A stretch of DNA of 64,000 nt from Gracilariopsis chorda. Taxonomy: Eukaryota; Rhodophyta; Florideophyceae; Gracilariales; Gracilariaceae. The stretch lies in contig NBIV01000042.1 of the NCBI GenBank assembly GCA_003194525.1, positions 248,001 to 312,000 on the forward strand, written 5' to 3'. Positions within the stretch are counted from its first letter, which is position 1. Each line of letters begins with the position of its first letter. The position numbers and the translations under genes were made by a program. The notes under the pieces were generated by a model that saw only the letters and a list, made by a program, of their open reading frames with translations, did no database searches and was not told where the DNA came from. Of the stretch, positions 1-11,283 are shown piece by piece.

Positions 1-612
1 GTCCCTCTCCGCTGCTTTTATAAACACATCCGACATGATTCACCGGATCCAACTCGTTCTCTCTTCCTCCGTCTTGCTGTGAAGGCAATGAATGGTACCA
101 GCGTTTCCGAATGTTTCGTCCCCTCTCTTCTCGTTTTTGCCTCTCTCCCGAGGTTTAATGCTATCAACTCTGACCTACATAACCAGCAGATTCACCTCCG
201 CGCTTTTGAAGCTGGGCTAACCGCATAGGCCTCCATTATGATTCGCTTGCGCATCCATTACCACTTGCAATTTCGACTCCTCTCAGATTCCCTCTATGTC
301 TTTACCCCCAGTGGCAAAGCTCACCGCTACCGCGAATGAGAAAAACGTTTTTTTGGCCCTCTAGCCAATTGTCAGGGTGAACATAAGAGGTAGGCGTCAA
401 TAACACTGACCGCCTCGTTCATTAGAATATACGTCCCTGTATCCCATTCTGCATCTTCAGAAATTGTCATACTGCCGACGCACTCTGATTTTATTCTATT
501 GAATGGTCCACGAAACGCTGACTTCTGCTTCCTACCCGTGAAGAAGAAAGAGATTCAAGAATTATACAAGAAAGAGACTTGGAAGGTAGTGAGCAGTGAA
601 CAAGTTCCTTAC
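1..612 (+). pseudogene. copia pol, integrase C-terminus to RT start (decayed)
   Basis: Frame 2 reads a typical copia integrase tail, with a LAVKAMN stretch, PSLLVFASLPRF, and a later RYRE segment near position 340. After several frame changes it runs into the RT opening, KKKEIQELYKKETWKVV, at about 541-600. The order is that of copia pol (integrase before RT), unlike Ty3/gypsy. At least two stops and probable frameshifts interrupt it. It ends at 612, where element 1 begins with TGTTG. Recognition is by motif; family level is good, finer clade unknown. Confidence 0.65.
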
Positions 613-1045
613 TGTTGTTTACTCGTACTCACTCTCGACACGTCTTCGTGGACTGGGTTCAGATTCAAAATAGTTTTAGTAATTCATGCCGCTTTGTCAC
701 GCATATGCGATACAAAACGATGACGATGTAGTACTATTTCGAGACCTCAGGTCCAACTGTGTTTCTGCTTTGCTGTATGAGCCGCTATCGTACGCATATG
801 CGAATTTATTGCATGTCTCTCGTTCATCCCTACTACTGCTACGGTTACTCATTTTCCTTTTGGGCACTACAAATAAACGCTTTCAGCTACAAAGCTGAGA
901 GCAACCTCGAAGAGCATCGCAGACGAACCTGCTCTAGAGGTGTGCCCTTTTCTCTAGTACCCCAGTCCAACACCTTCAAGTCACAACAATTTCCCATTCG
1001 TCTTTATTTTCCTTCCCACAGCAGGTAGCTCAGACCCCAACAACA
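613..1045 (+). repeat. Element 1 5' LTR (433 bp)
   Basis: Direct repeat of 6820-7252, same length, TG...CA ends. Short ORFs of 60-90 codons inside both copies match each other only because the LTRs are repeats; they are not genes. Confidence 0.85.
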
Positions 1046-1134
1046 AAGCGCTTTGCTCGAAGAGCCTGGGTAGTTTGGTTCACTTGCCGTGGAACCAGTC
1101 AAATATGGCGTCTTCAAACTAGGGTGTTGTCTCT

Positions 1135-1976
1135 GTGATACAACCTCCAACCCTCACATCCGTCGATCAACCGTCATTGATCCAGTTTGAGACCGCGTAT
1201 TCTGCATACTGCGCCAAGATTGATGACGTTAATAAGGATCGAGAAGAAAATGCCAAGCTTTCGCCAGCATCTGTAAAAGATTGTATCAGGGCATCAACGC
1301 TTCATGTGCTATGTATGATGGGAGAAATTCCGGGAATCACAGCAGTTGAAGAGGCCACTGTAGAGAATATCCAGGATTGGTTTAATGCTGAATAAAGCTC
1401 TGCATCTAAAGACTTGTCAGAACGTATTGAGGCATCGTTAAGGTCTGCAACGTTCGTGCCCGACAAAGGCAATCCAGCCGGTAGAGTAGCTAACTTTATC
1501 ATCGATTTGATAACTGCCTTGGATCAGAACAACGCTTCCGAAGTACTTCAAGACATGGACATGGCAAGAAATTCATAGACCGCCTAGTCCGAAAGTTCCA
1601 GCCAGATTTCTTGCAGGAACGAATTTGGATGCTTCGTATGGGCTGGAAGAAGAAGCAACTCGAGAGTATTAAGCTGTTTAAGGACAAGATCGCCAATATC
1701 GCTCTCGAGATGTCGCTAACAGAAACGGCTCGGGCATGTCTTAATCCTCGTAAGAACAGGTAACCTTGCGATCATGAAAGTCGTAGCGGAAATAAGTCTA
1801 GGTCAGAACACGACACCGGGTCTTTGTTGTCTGACAAGAAGAAAGCTACACGAGCTGGAGTCAAGCGGAAAATGGCCGAATTAACAGAACGTTGTTTGAA
1901 GGAGAAATGCGATGGTATCAACCGTCTAAAAGATTGCCCTGTAACACCAGCGGAAGTTAAAAAAGAATTGTTCTAA
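1135..1976 (+). pseudogene. Element 1 gag (decayed)
   Basis: An open stretch from 1135 encodes about 86 residues of an acidic, helical Gag-like protein. It continues past a TAA at 1393 in the same frame, then shifts frame near 1560. Around 1880-1975 another frame reads a Cys-containing segment, CLKEKCDGINRLKDC, followed by a basic stretch. This resembles the Cys-rich end of Gag in this type of element, though no perfect CCHC knuckle is present. The exact start was not determined; the first 90 bases after the LTR show no clear primer-binding site. Structural protein of the virus-like particle, now non-functional. Confidence 0.5.
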
Positions 1977-2015
1977 AAACTCTTCAAGAACAAGAACACG
2001 AAAAGAGCTAAATCC

Positions 2016-2519
2016 GTGAAAGTTCCATCATCCGCAGGCGTTGTGATTTCCGATGCCGATGAAGGACGTTTCCGTATAGCTCTTGAACACGCAGTGTTCG
2101 ACATTGTTCTCGGTGATTCTGGCTCGGATTTCAGTGCAATCGACACTTCTATCTTTAATAAGGTCAAGACCGTTATGCCTGATGTGAACTTGAAAACGTT
2201 CAATCCACCAATACCCCTAGCGGGTGCGTTCAAATCAGACAACAAAGCTACTTTCTTTGCATCTCGATCCGTCGTACTCACGGCTACAACTTACCTACCT
2301 TGATCAAATATTTCTGTGCGAGTCCGAGGTATCGAATTTTCCGTCGTGGATCAAGGTATGGATGCAATTCTCTTGGGGTGCCCATTCTTGAACGCTATTG
2401 GATTCAACCTCAAAGACCACCTGTTCCGCGTTCGTGATTTTATCCATGGCAGACATATCAGCGAGCTGAATGGAAATGAAGCCAAATTTGTCATGGCGAA
2501 GTACGAATGTCTAAGCTAA
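2016..2519 (+). pseudogene. Element 1 aspartic protease region (decayed)
   Basis: Frame 2016-2303 reads LGDSGSDFSAIDTSIFNK, whose DSG triad matches the active site of a retroviral-type aspartic protease. After a TGA at 2301-2303 the same frame continues to 2519 with AILLGCPFLNAIGFNL, the conserved region near the protease C-terminus in Ty3/gypsy elements. The enzyme would cleave the Gag-Pol polyprotein inside the particle. Two stop codons separate the halves and the following RT frame. Confidence 0.65.
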
Positions 2520-3690
2520 ATGACGGCTGACGACGATCCTATAGAACTTCCAGAATTTCTCGCCGCCGGTATTGGAACAGATACCAAAGAATCTATCGAG
2601 CAGTATTTCGCCAAAATTCTTTCAGAGGCAAACGCCAACGATATTTCGGACAAAGGTCGCTCCAAACCCTCCAACATGCTAGAGCAGTACAGAGATGTTT
2701 TTCGCATTAAGCTCGGCAATGAACCATCGGTCGACGTCCCACCGTTATCGATCATAACTGTTGTTGACAATGCTAGGGCATATCGCTCTCCACAGCGTCG
2801 ATATGCGCCTCAACAGAGAGATTCCATCGTACAAACGGTCCGGAAATTGGAGGCCGTAGGCCCCATCTTTAAGAATCCTTCCGCTCGCTGGGCGTCACCA
2901 GCTTTGGCCGTACCGAAGCCAGGTTCCACCAAACTGCGTCCTACAGTCGACTTACGAGGTCCAAATGCGAGGACTTTACCAATTCACTCGGCAATGTCGC
3001 ACCTGGACTCGAAGTTCCAAGACACCATTGGAAGCACTTGCTTTGCAAACGTAGACCCGCTCACGGCTATTGGCAGGTTCCACTTTCTCCATAATCTCAG
3101 GAAATGGTGTCAATTCAAACTCTACTTGGGCTTTATTCCTCAACACGTCTCTTCCAGGGAGGTAGCGACTTCGGAAATCACTTTCACGCAGTACCAGCTC
3201 ATAAATTTGACGGACACGTCGAAAAGATGCTGCAGTGGATAGAAGATTTCCTCTTTTACCCTAAGGACGAACAGGAACTGTTGAAAAACATTGACTGTTT
3301 CCTTAGCGTTTAAAGCAAAATTGGACTCCAGGTACCCGCCCAGAAATCATCATTCTTCGCACACGAAGCCTGTTTCTGCGGCCGCATCATCTCCCACGAA
3401 GGATTACAGTACCACCCCCGACACTATGAATCACTTGTGTCAATGAAGACTCCCACTATGGCAAACGAGCTATACCAATTCATAACATGCGCAACTAACT
3501 GGATAAGAAATTCAATTCCGGCATACGCCCAACGCATAGCTCTACTTCATGAGCTCCTAGAGCAGTTCTACACGAAGGCCAGTAAACGGACAAAGAATGC
3601 CCTGCGCAATCTTTCCATCGGTACCTCATGGGGCATACAACATGAATCGGCTTCACCGACATCAGGAAGCAATTAGCTGCTACCGTCAAG
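2520..3690 (+). pseudogene. Element 1 reverse transcriptase (decayed)
   Basis: Frame 2520-3242 carries RT motifs: EQYRDVFRIKLG, then ARWASPALAVPKPG and LRPTVDLRGPNA (RT blocks 1-2). A shift near 3230 opens MLQWIEDFLFYPKDEQELLKN, the catalytic block; the usual Asp-Asp pair is Glu-Asp here, so the active site is altered. The thumb/connection region continues as FCGRIISHEGLQYHP and a YQFITCATNWIRNSIPAYAQ stretch up to about 3675. At least two frameshifts and several stops break it. Confidence 0.75.
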
Positions 3691-4855
3691 CTCGCTCATC
3701 CAAAGTCAGATTGTTACATGTGTCTCTTTAGCGACGCATCCGATACTCATTGGGCAGCAGTACTTACCCAGGTAACTCTCAATTAACGACACAGTATGAT
3801 CGAAGAACAACATCAAGAACCACTATGTTTCCTTTGGGGAGCCTTCCCCGGATAAGCCGCCAACTGGTCTGTTCCTGACAAGGAAGGTTTCGCCATTGTG
3901 GAAGAAATGTGCCCTTTGGACTACCTGGTTACGGGACATGATGTCAACATCTTCACGGACCACTCAAACCTATTCTACCTGTACGAAACTTACGGTAGGA
4001 ACCCAGGAATATCAAGACATACCGTGAGCAAGCTAATGCGCTGGGCTATTAAGCTCAGTGCGTTTCGCTACGTCATCGAACATTTATCAGGAGATCGCAA
4101 CGTTTGGGCAGACATGCCGAAGCGTTGGGCTGCCAGCACAAAGCGAACAGTCTGTGGCGCCAAATTGCTGCGAGCCAAATCACTCATGGTCGCTCCAATC
4201 AATCCGGGTCTGGATTCAAACCTAGACTGGCCCAATCTTGAGGATATTAAGAAGTTACAAAGGCAGTCGAAGGACAAACCTCTAAAGATATGCAAGAAGT
4301 CTCCGAACGGGTACGGGACCGAAAAGAATGTCTTATGGATTCCTTCAGACGTCGAGATCCTCAAGCTGCGAATCATTATTGCAGCGCACACTGGCCATGG
4401 AGGACATCGAAGTTCGAACGTAACTTTGGCTGGCTATCAAAGCACATTTCTTCTGGAAGAAGGTAGATGAAAATTTTAAGGATTTCGTGAACACATGCCT
4501 CCATTGTATTTGCACTGCATCCGGAAAGATTATACCGCGTTCACTAGGACACGGTCTTCATTCCAAAATGCCCAAAGAGTTGATCAATTTCGATTTTTGC
4601 TATTTATCTCCCGGAGAAGACAACTTTTTGTACAAATTAATCGTCAAAAATGACCACAGTGGATACCTCTGGCTAACGCCTACAACGGAGACAAACGCTG
4701 AGGTTGCAGCAACTACTTTGATAAATTGGTTCGCTTCATTCGGCGTAGCAAACCAATGGGTCTCAGATCGTGGCTCAAACTTCAAAAACCAAGTCGTTCG
4801 TATTTTGAAGGAAAGTGTTGGTCGCAAAATTGGTAGAATGTTCCAGCACTGCTAG
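3691..4855 (+). pseudogene. Element 1 RNase H and integrase, part 1 (decayed)
   Basis: RNase H: a DASDTHWAAVLTQ segment at about 3733, then 3898-4470 with KEGFAIVEE just upstream, NIFTDHSNLFYLYETY and an ADMPKRW end. Integrase: a zinc-binding HTGHGGH (4389-4410), then, after a frameshift near 4435, CLHC (4496-4507). The catalytic core follows at 4560-4815 with its first Asp in INFDFCYL and the second in WVSDRGSNFKN. The frame is broken at 4815/4816 by the solo LTR and resumes at 5882, in the same frame once the insert is skipped. Confidence 0.75.
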
Positions 4856-5881
4856 AACACACGTGTAGAGTGCTCCAGTAGTGTCTGGAGCATTCTAAGC
4901 TTCGCTGGCCCAGCATTACCACTTTATTTTGGTGATGCAGGCGCCAATTGCCAAATTAATATTGGTTAGTGTGCAGCTCCAGAGGCTTCTGGAAGCCAAT
5001 GGAGTAACTTACCCGCACACATGAGCAAGTAGAAAGTAGTAATGCGTTTATGTGTTGCTTTGCATGCTTTTTGACTCTACATCAGGGCAATTTAAGTCCC
5101 GGACTTCATTTTGGACTCATCTCAAGAACCACATCTTAAATTCCTCACCCCCACAACTGTCTCAACATTTACTATCAACAATCAACTCTCAACCGCACTT
5201 AGTGAGGCGCTTGCTGCTTTTTTCATACTTGAGGTGGGACATTACCGTCGCTGATACCGGTTGAAGCGCCCTTGGCGTAGAAGGGAGACGGGTAGTGTGT
5301 ACTAAAGGCGCTTCTGTCGTCTGTGAGCCCCCACCGCAGCGTTGCTCGGATAACGGTGACGGTCGAAAGACCTGGTGGTTTCCGGACGGAGGTGCTTCAC
5401 GGGAAGCTGTCTGCAGGCGACGTGCCGTGCAACCTCTCCTACAAAGGGCCACATTGGGTATAGATTGTAAGCATATCCCGCTGTTAGTAGCTCTCCTTTG
5501 GAAGCCTTGTAAGGATTTTAGGCACCTGCTTCTGGTTGGTGCAGAAATGTACAGGCTGCAGATATCACTTCACATCCGGCTTGTCTTACCGGAAGCCGGG
5601 AGTGTGACTCCTAGTGACCCTTGAAATAATTCTTGGGTTGTGCGCAGTTTCAGGAAGTATCAAGAAGTTTGTATTTGGAGTGAGCCTTGTGCTCTCCTTT
5701 TTTTTTTTTTTTTTTATCGTTGAAGTTTGAGTCCTTTTGGCCCCTGCATTGGTTGTTCGTTTGATATTTTGTTCGTGTCGTTTCATTTTATTGGGGCTTC
5801 GAGCTACGAGGAACACCCTTTTTAGGCTAATTTGTCATTTATCTTGGCCCCCTGTGGCAACGTCTCGCAATGGCGCCCACA
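4816..5881 (+). mobile_element. Solo LTR (1066 bp) inside element 1 integrase
   Basis: The segment starts TGTTGG and ends CCCACA. It is flanked by a perfect 5-bp duplication, GAAAG, at 4811-4815 and 5882-5886. Discounting the segment and one GAAAG makes the integrase frame continuous between its second Asp and its Glu. No coding region is visible; it contains a run of T at about 5699-5717. This fits a solo LTR left by LTR-LTR recombination. The parent family is unknown; a MITE-like element without internal genes is the alternative. Confidence 0.7.
4834..4897. repeat. 64-bp imperfect palindrome in the solo LTR
   Basis: The segment begins TAGAATG and ends CATTCTA. The two arms are imperfect inverted copies, with ACACGTGT near the centre. 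It lies 18 bases inside the left end of the solo LTR. Confidence 0.7.
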
Positions 5882-6778
5882 GAAAGGACGAAGCCTTTTC
5901 ATCATTTCAATTTGACGTATTGTCCTTGGTCTAATGGAACCATTGAAATAGTCTGCAGGGAACTACTTCGCGTCTGTCACGCTGTTCTGCCTGAATACCA
6001 TCTTTGACACAGTTCTGGGCGTATTTTCATGCCTTTTGTTCAGTCTGCTCTGAACAATGCGCTTCTGGAACAAACTGGTAGCCGTTGTACTCTAACTGTT
6101 TTCAATGGCCATGCACAAGATTCGCCTCTCACGGCAGTCACTAGAAAAGTTGGCGGCAAAGTTCAGATACTGAAGCTCAGTGATATTTGTAGAGCTCAGT
6201 TAGATCTGGTCAAACAACTTCAATTGGCTCTCGACGGAATGCACAAGGATGTGGCTGAGCGCTCGAAAAAGAAGCGACAACAAACCTTTGAAAGCCACAT
6301 TTGAAAAACCAATATGCGTCCCATCAACTTTACTTAAGGCGATTTCTTTCTCTGAGGTATGCTACAGCGTGGCAAATCTCACAAGACATCAATAAAATAG
6401 GTTGGGCACTATGGAGTTGTGAATTGTCGATTGGAATATATCTTTCTGGTTGAATCGCTTCTAAATGGCCAGAAATAGGAATTACACGGACGAAGATTGA
6501 AGTTTTTCCGAAACGAAAGCTTAGTCACTGAAGAGCTTTGAGATAATCTTGCTTATCAACAAAACGAACTCCTGGTCATTGATCGTTTCCTGGATATCAA
6601 ACGCAGGCAACATAAAGTTGAAATACTTCTTAAATGGCACGGATTTTCAGAGGAAGAGACTGACTGGGTGACTTTGGTTTCAATTCGTGAAGACGTTCCA
6701 AAGCTTGTTCGAGAATATCTAAAGATTTTGAAGGCTCAGGAACGCAACGTCAGCGGACGATCGTTTCGTCTACTTTGA
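5882..6778 (+). pseudogene. Element 1 integrase part 2 and chromodomain
   Basis: The integrase resumes with TYCPWSNGTIEIVCREL (about 5912-5962), carrying the catalytic Glu. It continues after a frame change as 6029-6304 (VQSALNNALLEQTGSRC). After further breaks, a frame from about 6490 to the TGA at 6776-6778 reads a linker and a chromodomain with VEILLKWHGFSEEETDWV. Chromodomains at the integrase C-terminus define chromoviruses and are thought to bind modified histone H3 and steer insertion. The aromatic W-H and the acidic E-E-E-T-D-W segment are present. Confidence 0.75.
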
Positions 6779-6819
6779 AATAACTTCCTAATGCCTCCAC
6801 GTCGACAGTCATGGGGTGC

Positions 6820-7252
6820 TGTTGTTTACTCGTACTAACTCTCATCAAGCCTTCGTGGACTGGCTTCAGATTAAGAATCGTTGTAATAATTCATGCCACT
6901 TCGTCACGCATATGAGATACAGAACGATGACGATGTAGTACTATTTCGAGACCTCAGGTCCAACTGTGTTTCTGCTTTGATGTGTGAGCCACGATCGTAC
7001 GCATATGCGAGCTTACTGCATGCCTCTCGTTCATTCTTGCTACTGCTACGGTTACTCATTTTTCTTTTGGGCACTACAAATAAACGCTCTCAGCTACAAA
7101 GCTGATAGCAACCTCAAAGAGCATTGCAGACGAAACGGCTCTAGAAGTATGCCCTTTTCTCTCCTGCCCCAGTCCAACAACTTCAAAGCACAACCCTTTC
7201 CCATTCGTCTTTATTTTCCTTCCCACAGCAGGTAGCTTAGATCCCAACAACA
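6820..7252 (+). repeat. Element 1 3' LTR (433 bp)
   Basis: Same length and ends as 613-1045. The segment just before it (ATGGGGTGC) is only weakly purine-rich for a polypurine tract. Confidence 0.85.
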
Positions 7253-8665
7253 CTTAAAATTCTGATATAGTCGGAAAACGTTTCGTTATGGCTACTAAAG
7301 ACACTTTAACCAGTAATAATTTGTGTAAAGGCCAATATATTACGCAGGAGCATTTCGAAAAGAAGAAGAACTTGCTCATACATAGTTCAATCACGCTTCA
7401 GTTTCCATCCATCCGATTGATCTTAGCAAATGCACCTATGTTCGGCTTCCGTATGGGGACTACAGATGTTACTCAGGGCTACCTCCAGTCCACCTCGAAG
7501 ATAAAGCAAGAGGACTACTTTCGCCATACAAATGAAATTGACTTAGCTCCTTGTCAACATCTCAAACGACTGCGTACTGTACACAGTCTGACGGGCTCTG
7601 GTGCTTACTACAATTTCACACTTTTGCATCAAGTTATGAACGACCTCACCGTGAACCGTTATGTAGGCGACTTCTACTTAATCTTAAAAGAAGTCAAAGA
7701 AAACAGCTGGAATCGCCGGGACATATGTCGAGTGCTTCATTGTGACACACCCAGTGAGTTGGTGGCTTTCATGGATAAGAACTTCGACGGGGTCGAGTTT
7801 AAAATGAAGATATTAGAGAAACACAAGTTCTCTGGTACCAAAATGCTACGAATTCAACTCATGTCTTTATCCATTAACGCAAGCAGATAGAACGGCTACA
7901 GTATTTCTCCTCGACATCGTCACATGAGAACTTAAAATCTCACTTAATGGTACTAAGATGGAATATTTACACTCGTTCTGGTATTTCTTGCAGGATAGCA
8001 TATATGGCTGAAATAACCCCGACGCTACTAACAGATCAAAACCTTTGCAGATCCCCTCTACGAGGCGCTACTTGAAGGGAGCAAAAGACGACGAATTTCG
8101 AACATTATAATTGGACATGCACTCCGCGTACTTGAGAGTATATACTGACTTCTCTTTTGCTAATAACCCAGACCTTTCTTTCCAATTCGGATACATCGTG
8201 ATACTATCTGATAAGAACTACCGCCGCACAATACTGCAATATAATTCCCTTAAATTTCGGGGTATGTTCCGAAGCATACTTTGAGGAGAAATATAGGCCT
8301 TCACATATGGTATTGATTCTGATTTTTTACTGCAACGAGATGGGCAATGGGTAATCAATCTAAAATTGAAGCTGTGTCTCTTTAAGAATAGTACAACTGT
8401 TTTGATACCATTGCGAACATTATATTTAGGATACGGAAGAAACTTATGATTGATGTCAATGCGGCTCAGAAAGCTTACCAAAGATTCGATATCTCCGACG
8501 TTGGATATACGATCTGAGACCCAGCCAATGCTGTAACGATGCTAAAATCTTTCGCTGCGTTACCAAGTCTTTTTACTGTTCGAGTCATGAGGCATCCCAT
8601 AAACCAGTAGGTTATCAAGAATGATGAACTTGTGTTTGACACGGAAAGCTCGTAATATCCACCTC
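7253..8665 (+). pseudogene. copia pol, RT and RNase H (decayed)
   Basis: From 7276 a frame reads GKRFVMATKD, then in 7288-7890 the copia RT core: TTDVTQGYLQS (first catalytic Asp block), then QHLKRLRTVHSLTGSGAYY. The Tyr-x-Asp-Asp block is not recognisable. RNase H follows in pieces at 8130-8520: VYTDFSFANNPDLSFQFGY and KLMIDVNAAQKAYQRFDISD. The C-terminus reads VMRHPI near 8590 and ends with a TAA near 8663. Stops and frameshifts are scattered. It matches the block before 612. Confidence 0.7.
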
Positions 8666-9179
8666 CTTCTTTGTGAACCTCTTTTTTTCTTCTACTTGAA
8701 CTGAATCTACATTCTTCTTTGTGTTGTGTTCTGTTTCTTATGTTTAGTTGGCTCTCTCAGCAATTTCACTGCTTTTATCCTTCTCTATCCATTTTTCTGA
8801 ACAAGATCGAGTGATAAGCGGTGATTGCACCAGGACATTGTCACCAGTGATAGAATTTGAATAGGAGCTAGGTATGACAAGTGCAAGGTTGCACATTTTT
8901 GATCACGTAAGCCTAGTTAAAGGACATTTAAGCTAGGCTTATAATAGCTACAGAATCCGCACCACGTCTAACTCAGTAAAAGCAAGAAGAAGAGCACCTT
9001 CCTATATTTTATCATCGTCACAATTTTGCGTGGTTGTAGACAAATTATTCTTACTGGGCCGACGGGGCATTGCACTCTCAAGTTGCTCGTGCTAAGAACG
9101 AAAGGCATATAGAGTACGTTATAAGGTTTTCTTTTAGAACAGGGCAAAGTGGTACAAGAGTAAACCCTTTGGCTCATAC
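8666..9179. other. Non-coding stretch, possibly copia 3' LTR
   Basis: Pyrimidine-rich, no credible gene. Lying directly after copia pol, it may hold the copia 3' LTR, but no second copy is in the window to test this. It ends with CATAC (9175-9179), the left target duplication of element 2. Confidence 0.4.
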
Positions 9180-9384
9180 TGTAACGGAACGACAGAGAAC
9201 GTTATGTTTACCCCTAACTACTCGTTCCAGTCCTATTTTGTTCGTTATCAACTAGCATTATAACGTTAGCTTTATCCATACGAGCTTGTACTACATAAAC
9301 GCTGGTAGACCCGGATCTGGCAAGAACCCAGCCAGACAGACGACACGAGCACTACGATTCGTTCGTGAACTCTACTCTGTTACA
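9180..9384 (+). repeat. Element 2 5' LTR (205 bp)
   Basis: Starts TGTAACGG, ends CTGTTACA, giving a short terminal inversion TGTAAC/GTTACA. Direct repeat of 14220-14424. Confidence 0.9.
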
Positions 9385-9449
9385 TTTGGAAGCATCTTTC
9401 TAAGTTCCCACCGCTAGGAACTCACTTGGTTACGCCAACTACTTTACGA

Positions 9450-10735
9450 TGCCGACTTCATCAGAACATGTGATGGAAACACGATCAAAAACGGCCAATA
9501 CTGGGCCATCTAAGGCAACGTCTTTACCGCCATCTTCCGCTTCGACTGCAAAAGCAGCGCCTCCGACAAGCAACGGTTCCTCATTATCGCAAATCACAAC
9601 CCGTATTGCAACCCAATAGCATTCGTGCTAACAATCCGATATTCTCTCTACCCACACTCCTGCACCATCGCAGGACGCACGCCAGATGAGAAGTGATCCT
9701 GTTCTCTTGCAGATTTTAGAGAGACAACAAGCAGCAATTGATGCTATTACAATTCAACTGTCCGCCTTAGCTGCACAAGGCCAAGCCACGTCTAACCCAC
9801 ACTCTGTGCCTGAGAAACAGACGGTCCCTCTGCCAGTGCACATCCCTGAAGACGTCAATGATCCCCAATGTTATCCCCTATATGCCCGATCGAAGCTTCA
9901 ACAGACACCACTCCAGGTACTTAAGCCTTCTAATTTTCTGCCGTATTCTGGAAAGGAACACGAAAGAACATCGACGAACGTTAGATCGTTCATATCAAGC
10001 ATCCGAAAGGTCACAAATTTGTGTCGTGGACTTACCGCCAGGGACGTCCTGGACGTCGCTGTCTGCTTGTTGCGGGATGCAGCTGATCTGTGGTACAATG
10101 GCATCATCACAGGAGGTGAATATTTTCTTTCACTCGAACAGTTACAGGAAGTCATGATTCAAGAGTTCGTTCCAGCAAATGAACACGCAAATGCGCGCCT
10201 CTCACTCATCAAGTTGAGAATGATCGGTTCCCTAGAGACCCACATTGCATGTTTTCGTGATTTGACAGACGTATGCGCAACACCGCTAAACGAGGCTTTC
10301 ACCTATTTCCAGCTCAGCCTGCCGACTCTCTTCCAAAAGAAGCTGTCCGAACGCTATCCATCTGGACAAACTTGCATGTCCGAGGTGTTCAACTTTGTCC
10401 GCACAATATATATCTCCGAACGATGGGACGACACACCAAAGTCGTCACAATCTTCATGCATGCAAGGATCAAGCAGTTAGGTAAACGGTCGTACACGCCC
10501 GAAACGAAACCGAAGGTCACAGCCTTTGAGCGCCACTGCAATCAAGAAAGACCCCAATGCCGAGACCTGGGGACCAGCAGACTTCCAGAACAACCTTGAC
10601 TCGATACCTACCGCAGCCATGACCGATGCATGAAGTGTGCCGTAAAGCCATACAGCGACCCTAAACATCCATGTAGTCTCAACGTCGCCTCTGCTTCGAA
10701 GCAGCGACCGCCGAAGGACAAGACAAAAAACTAGC
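9450..10735 (+). pseudogene. Element 2 gag with zinc knuckle (frameshifted)
   Basis: An ATG at 9450 opens a Ser/Thr/Ala-rich start (MPTSSEHVMETRSKTANTG) that stops near 9620. A second frame from the ATG at 9686 runs to 10480 (264 residues) and holds the capsid-like core, with a helical LLQILERQQAAIDAIT start and RDVLDVAVCLLRDAADLWYN. A third frame near 10615-10735 reads CMKC followed by H-P-C, a C-x2-C-x8-H-x2-C knuckle-like pattern, then a Lys-rich tail. Gag packages the RNA in the particle. At least two frameshifts separate the parts. Confidence 0.7.
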
Positions 10736-10799
10736 CTCGCCGCACCTCAGTGTGGCCCCCTGCGATCTTGCGACTCCCCTCCTGCAGTTGTCAGCGGTG

Positions 10800-11282
10800 A
10801 ACGCTGACTATGCCGAGGACCTGTTCTATCACGCCTACATCAATGGATTCAAAGTGGCGTTCCATCTTGACCCTGGGGCTTAGCATGCGTTCATGTCACC
10901 GGATGCCGCCACTGGCTGCGGACTACCCCTCAAACCTTCATCATTTACCCAAGCACAGCTCGGGGATCACAGCATGGTCCCCTTGCTCTACCAAACTTCT
11001 GCTCAGATCCATCTCGATGATACGAAGGCTGGATTGTCCGTTTACGTCATTGATATGAACCAGGAACATGAAGATGATCCTCTCATAACAGTCGGGCGTG
11101 AATGGCTCAACAAACGAAACCCCCATGTTCACTGGCAGACGCATACCATGACCATCACGCGCGCGAATGGTTCCATGGCTACTGTGTTTCCGCTTCAGGC
11201 AACTGCGGGGTCAGTGCGCTCTAAGCCCCCCGTCATCAAGACGATCACGTTCAAGCGCCCTCGGAAGCTCGTCAAGCAATGA
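10800..11282 (+). pseudogene. Element 2 aspartic protease (inactive)
   Basis: The frame around 10800-10885 reads AYINGFKVAFHLDPGA, followed by a TAG at 10881-10883. The active-site triplet is D-P-G where D-T-G or D-S-G is expected. The same domain continues from 10893 to the TGA at 11280-11282 with the downstream protease region (VIDMNQEHEDDPLITVGREWL). The changed triad and the stop argue that it is inactive. Confidence 0.6.
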
Positions 11283-11283
11283 G

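Larger units (their letters stand above)
613..7252 (+). mobile_element. Element 1: Ty3/gypsy chromovirus with nested solo LTR
   Basis: Two 433-bp LTRs (613-1045 and 6820-7252) start with TG and end with CA. They bracket, in order, gag, protease, RT, RNase H, integrase and chromodomain, which is Ty3/gypsy order. The flanking pentamers are CTTAC (608-612) and CTTAA (7253-7257), a target duplication with one difference. Once the 1066-bp solo LTR at 4816-5881 is discounted, the element is about 5.57 kb. Stops and frameshifts occur in every coding part, so it cannot move on its own. Confidence 0.85.
1..8665 (+). mobile_element. Ty1/copia retrotransposon remnant, host of nested elements
   Basis: Two separated blocks, 1-612 and 7253-8665, read as consecutive parts of one copia-type polyprotein: integrase C-terminal region, start of reverse transcriptase, rest of reverse transcriptase, RNase H and pol C-terminus. 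The break falls within the first residues of the RT domain, exactly where the 433-bp LTRs of element 1 begin and end, so the copia element was there first. The 5' part lies outside the window. The 3' LTR was not delimited; it may lie in 8666-9179. Many stops and frameshifts mark it as dead. Confidence 0.75.

Noticed and set aside
686..1028. Short ORFs inside LTRs (also 6893-7235, 37252-37656, 48028-48570)
   Set aside because: Conserved between copies only because LTRs are repeats; frames differ between them and there is no domain.
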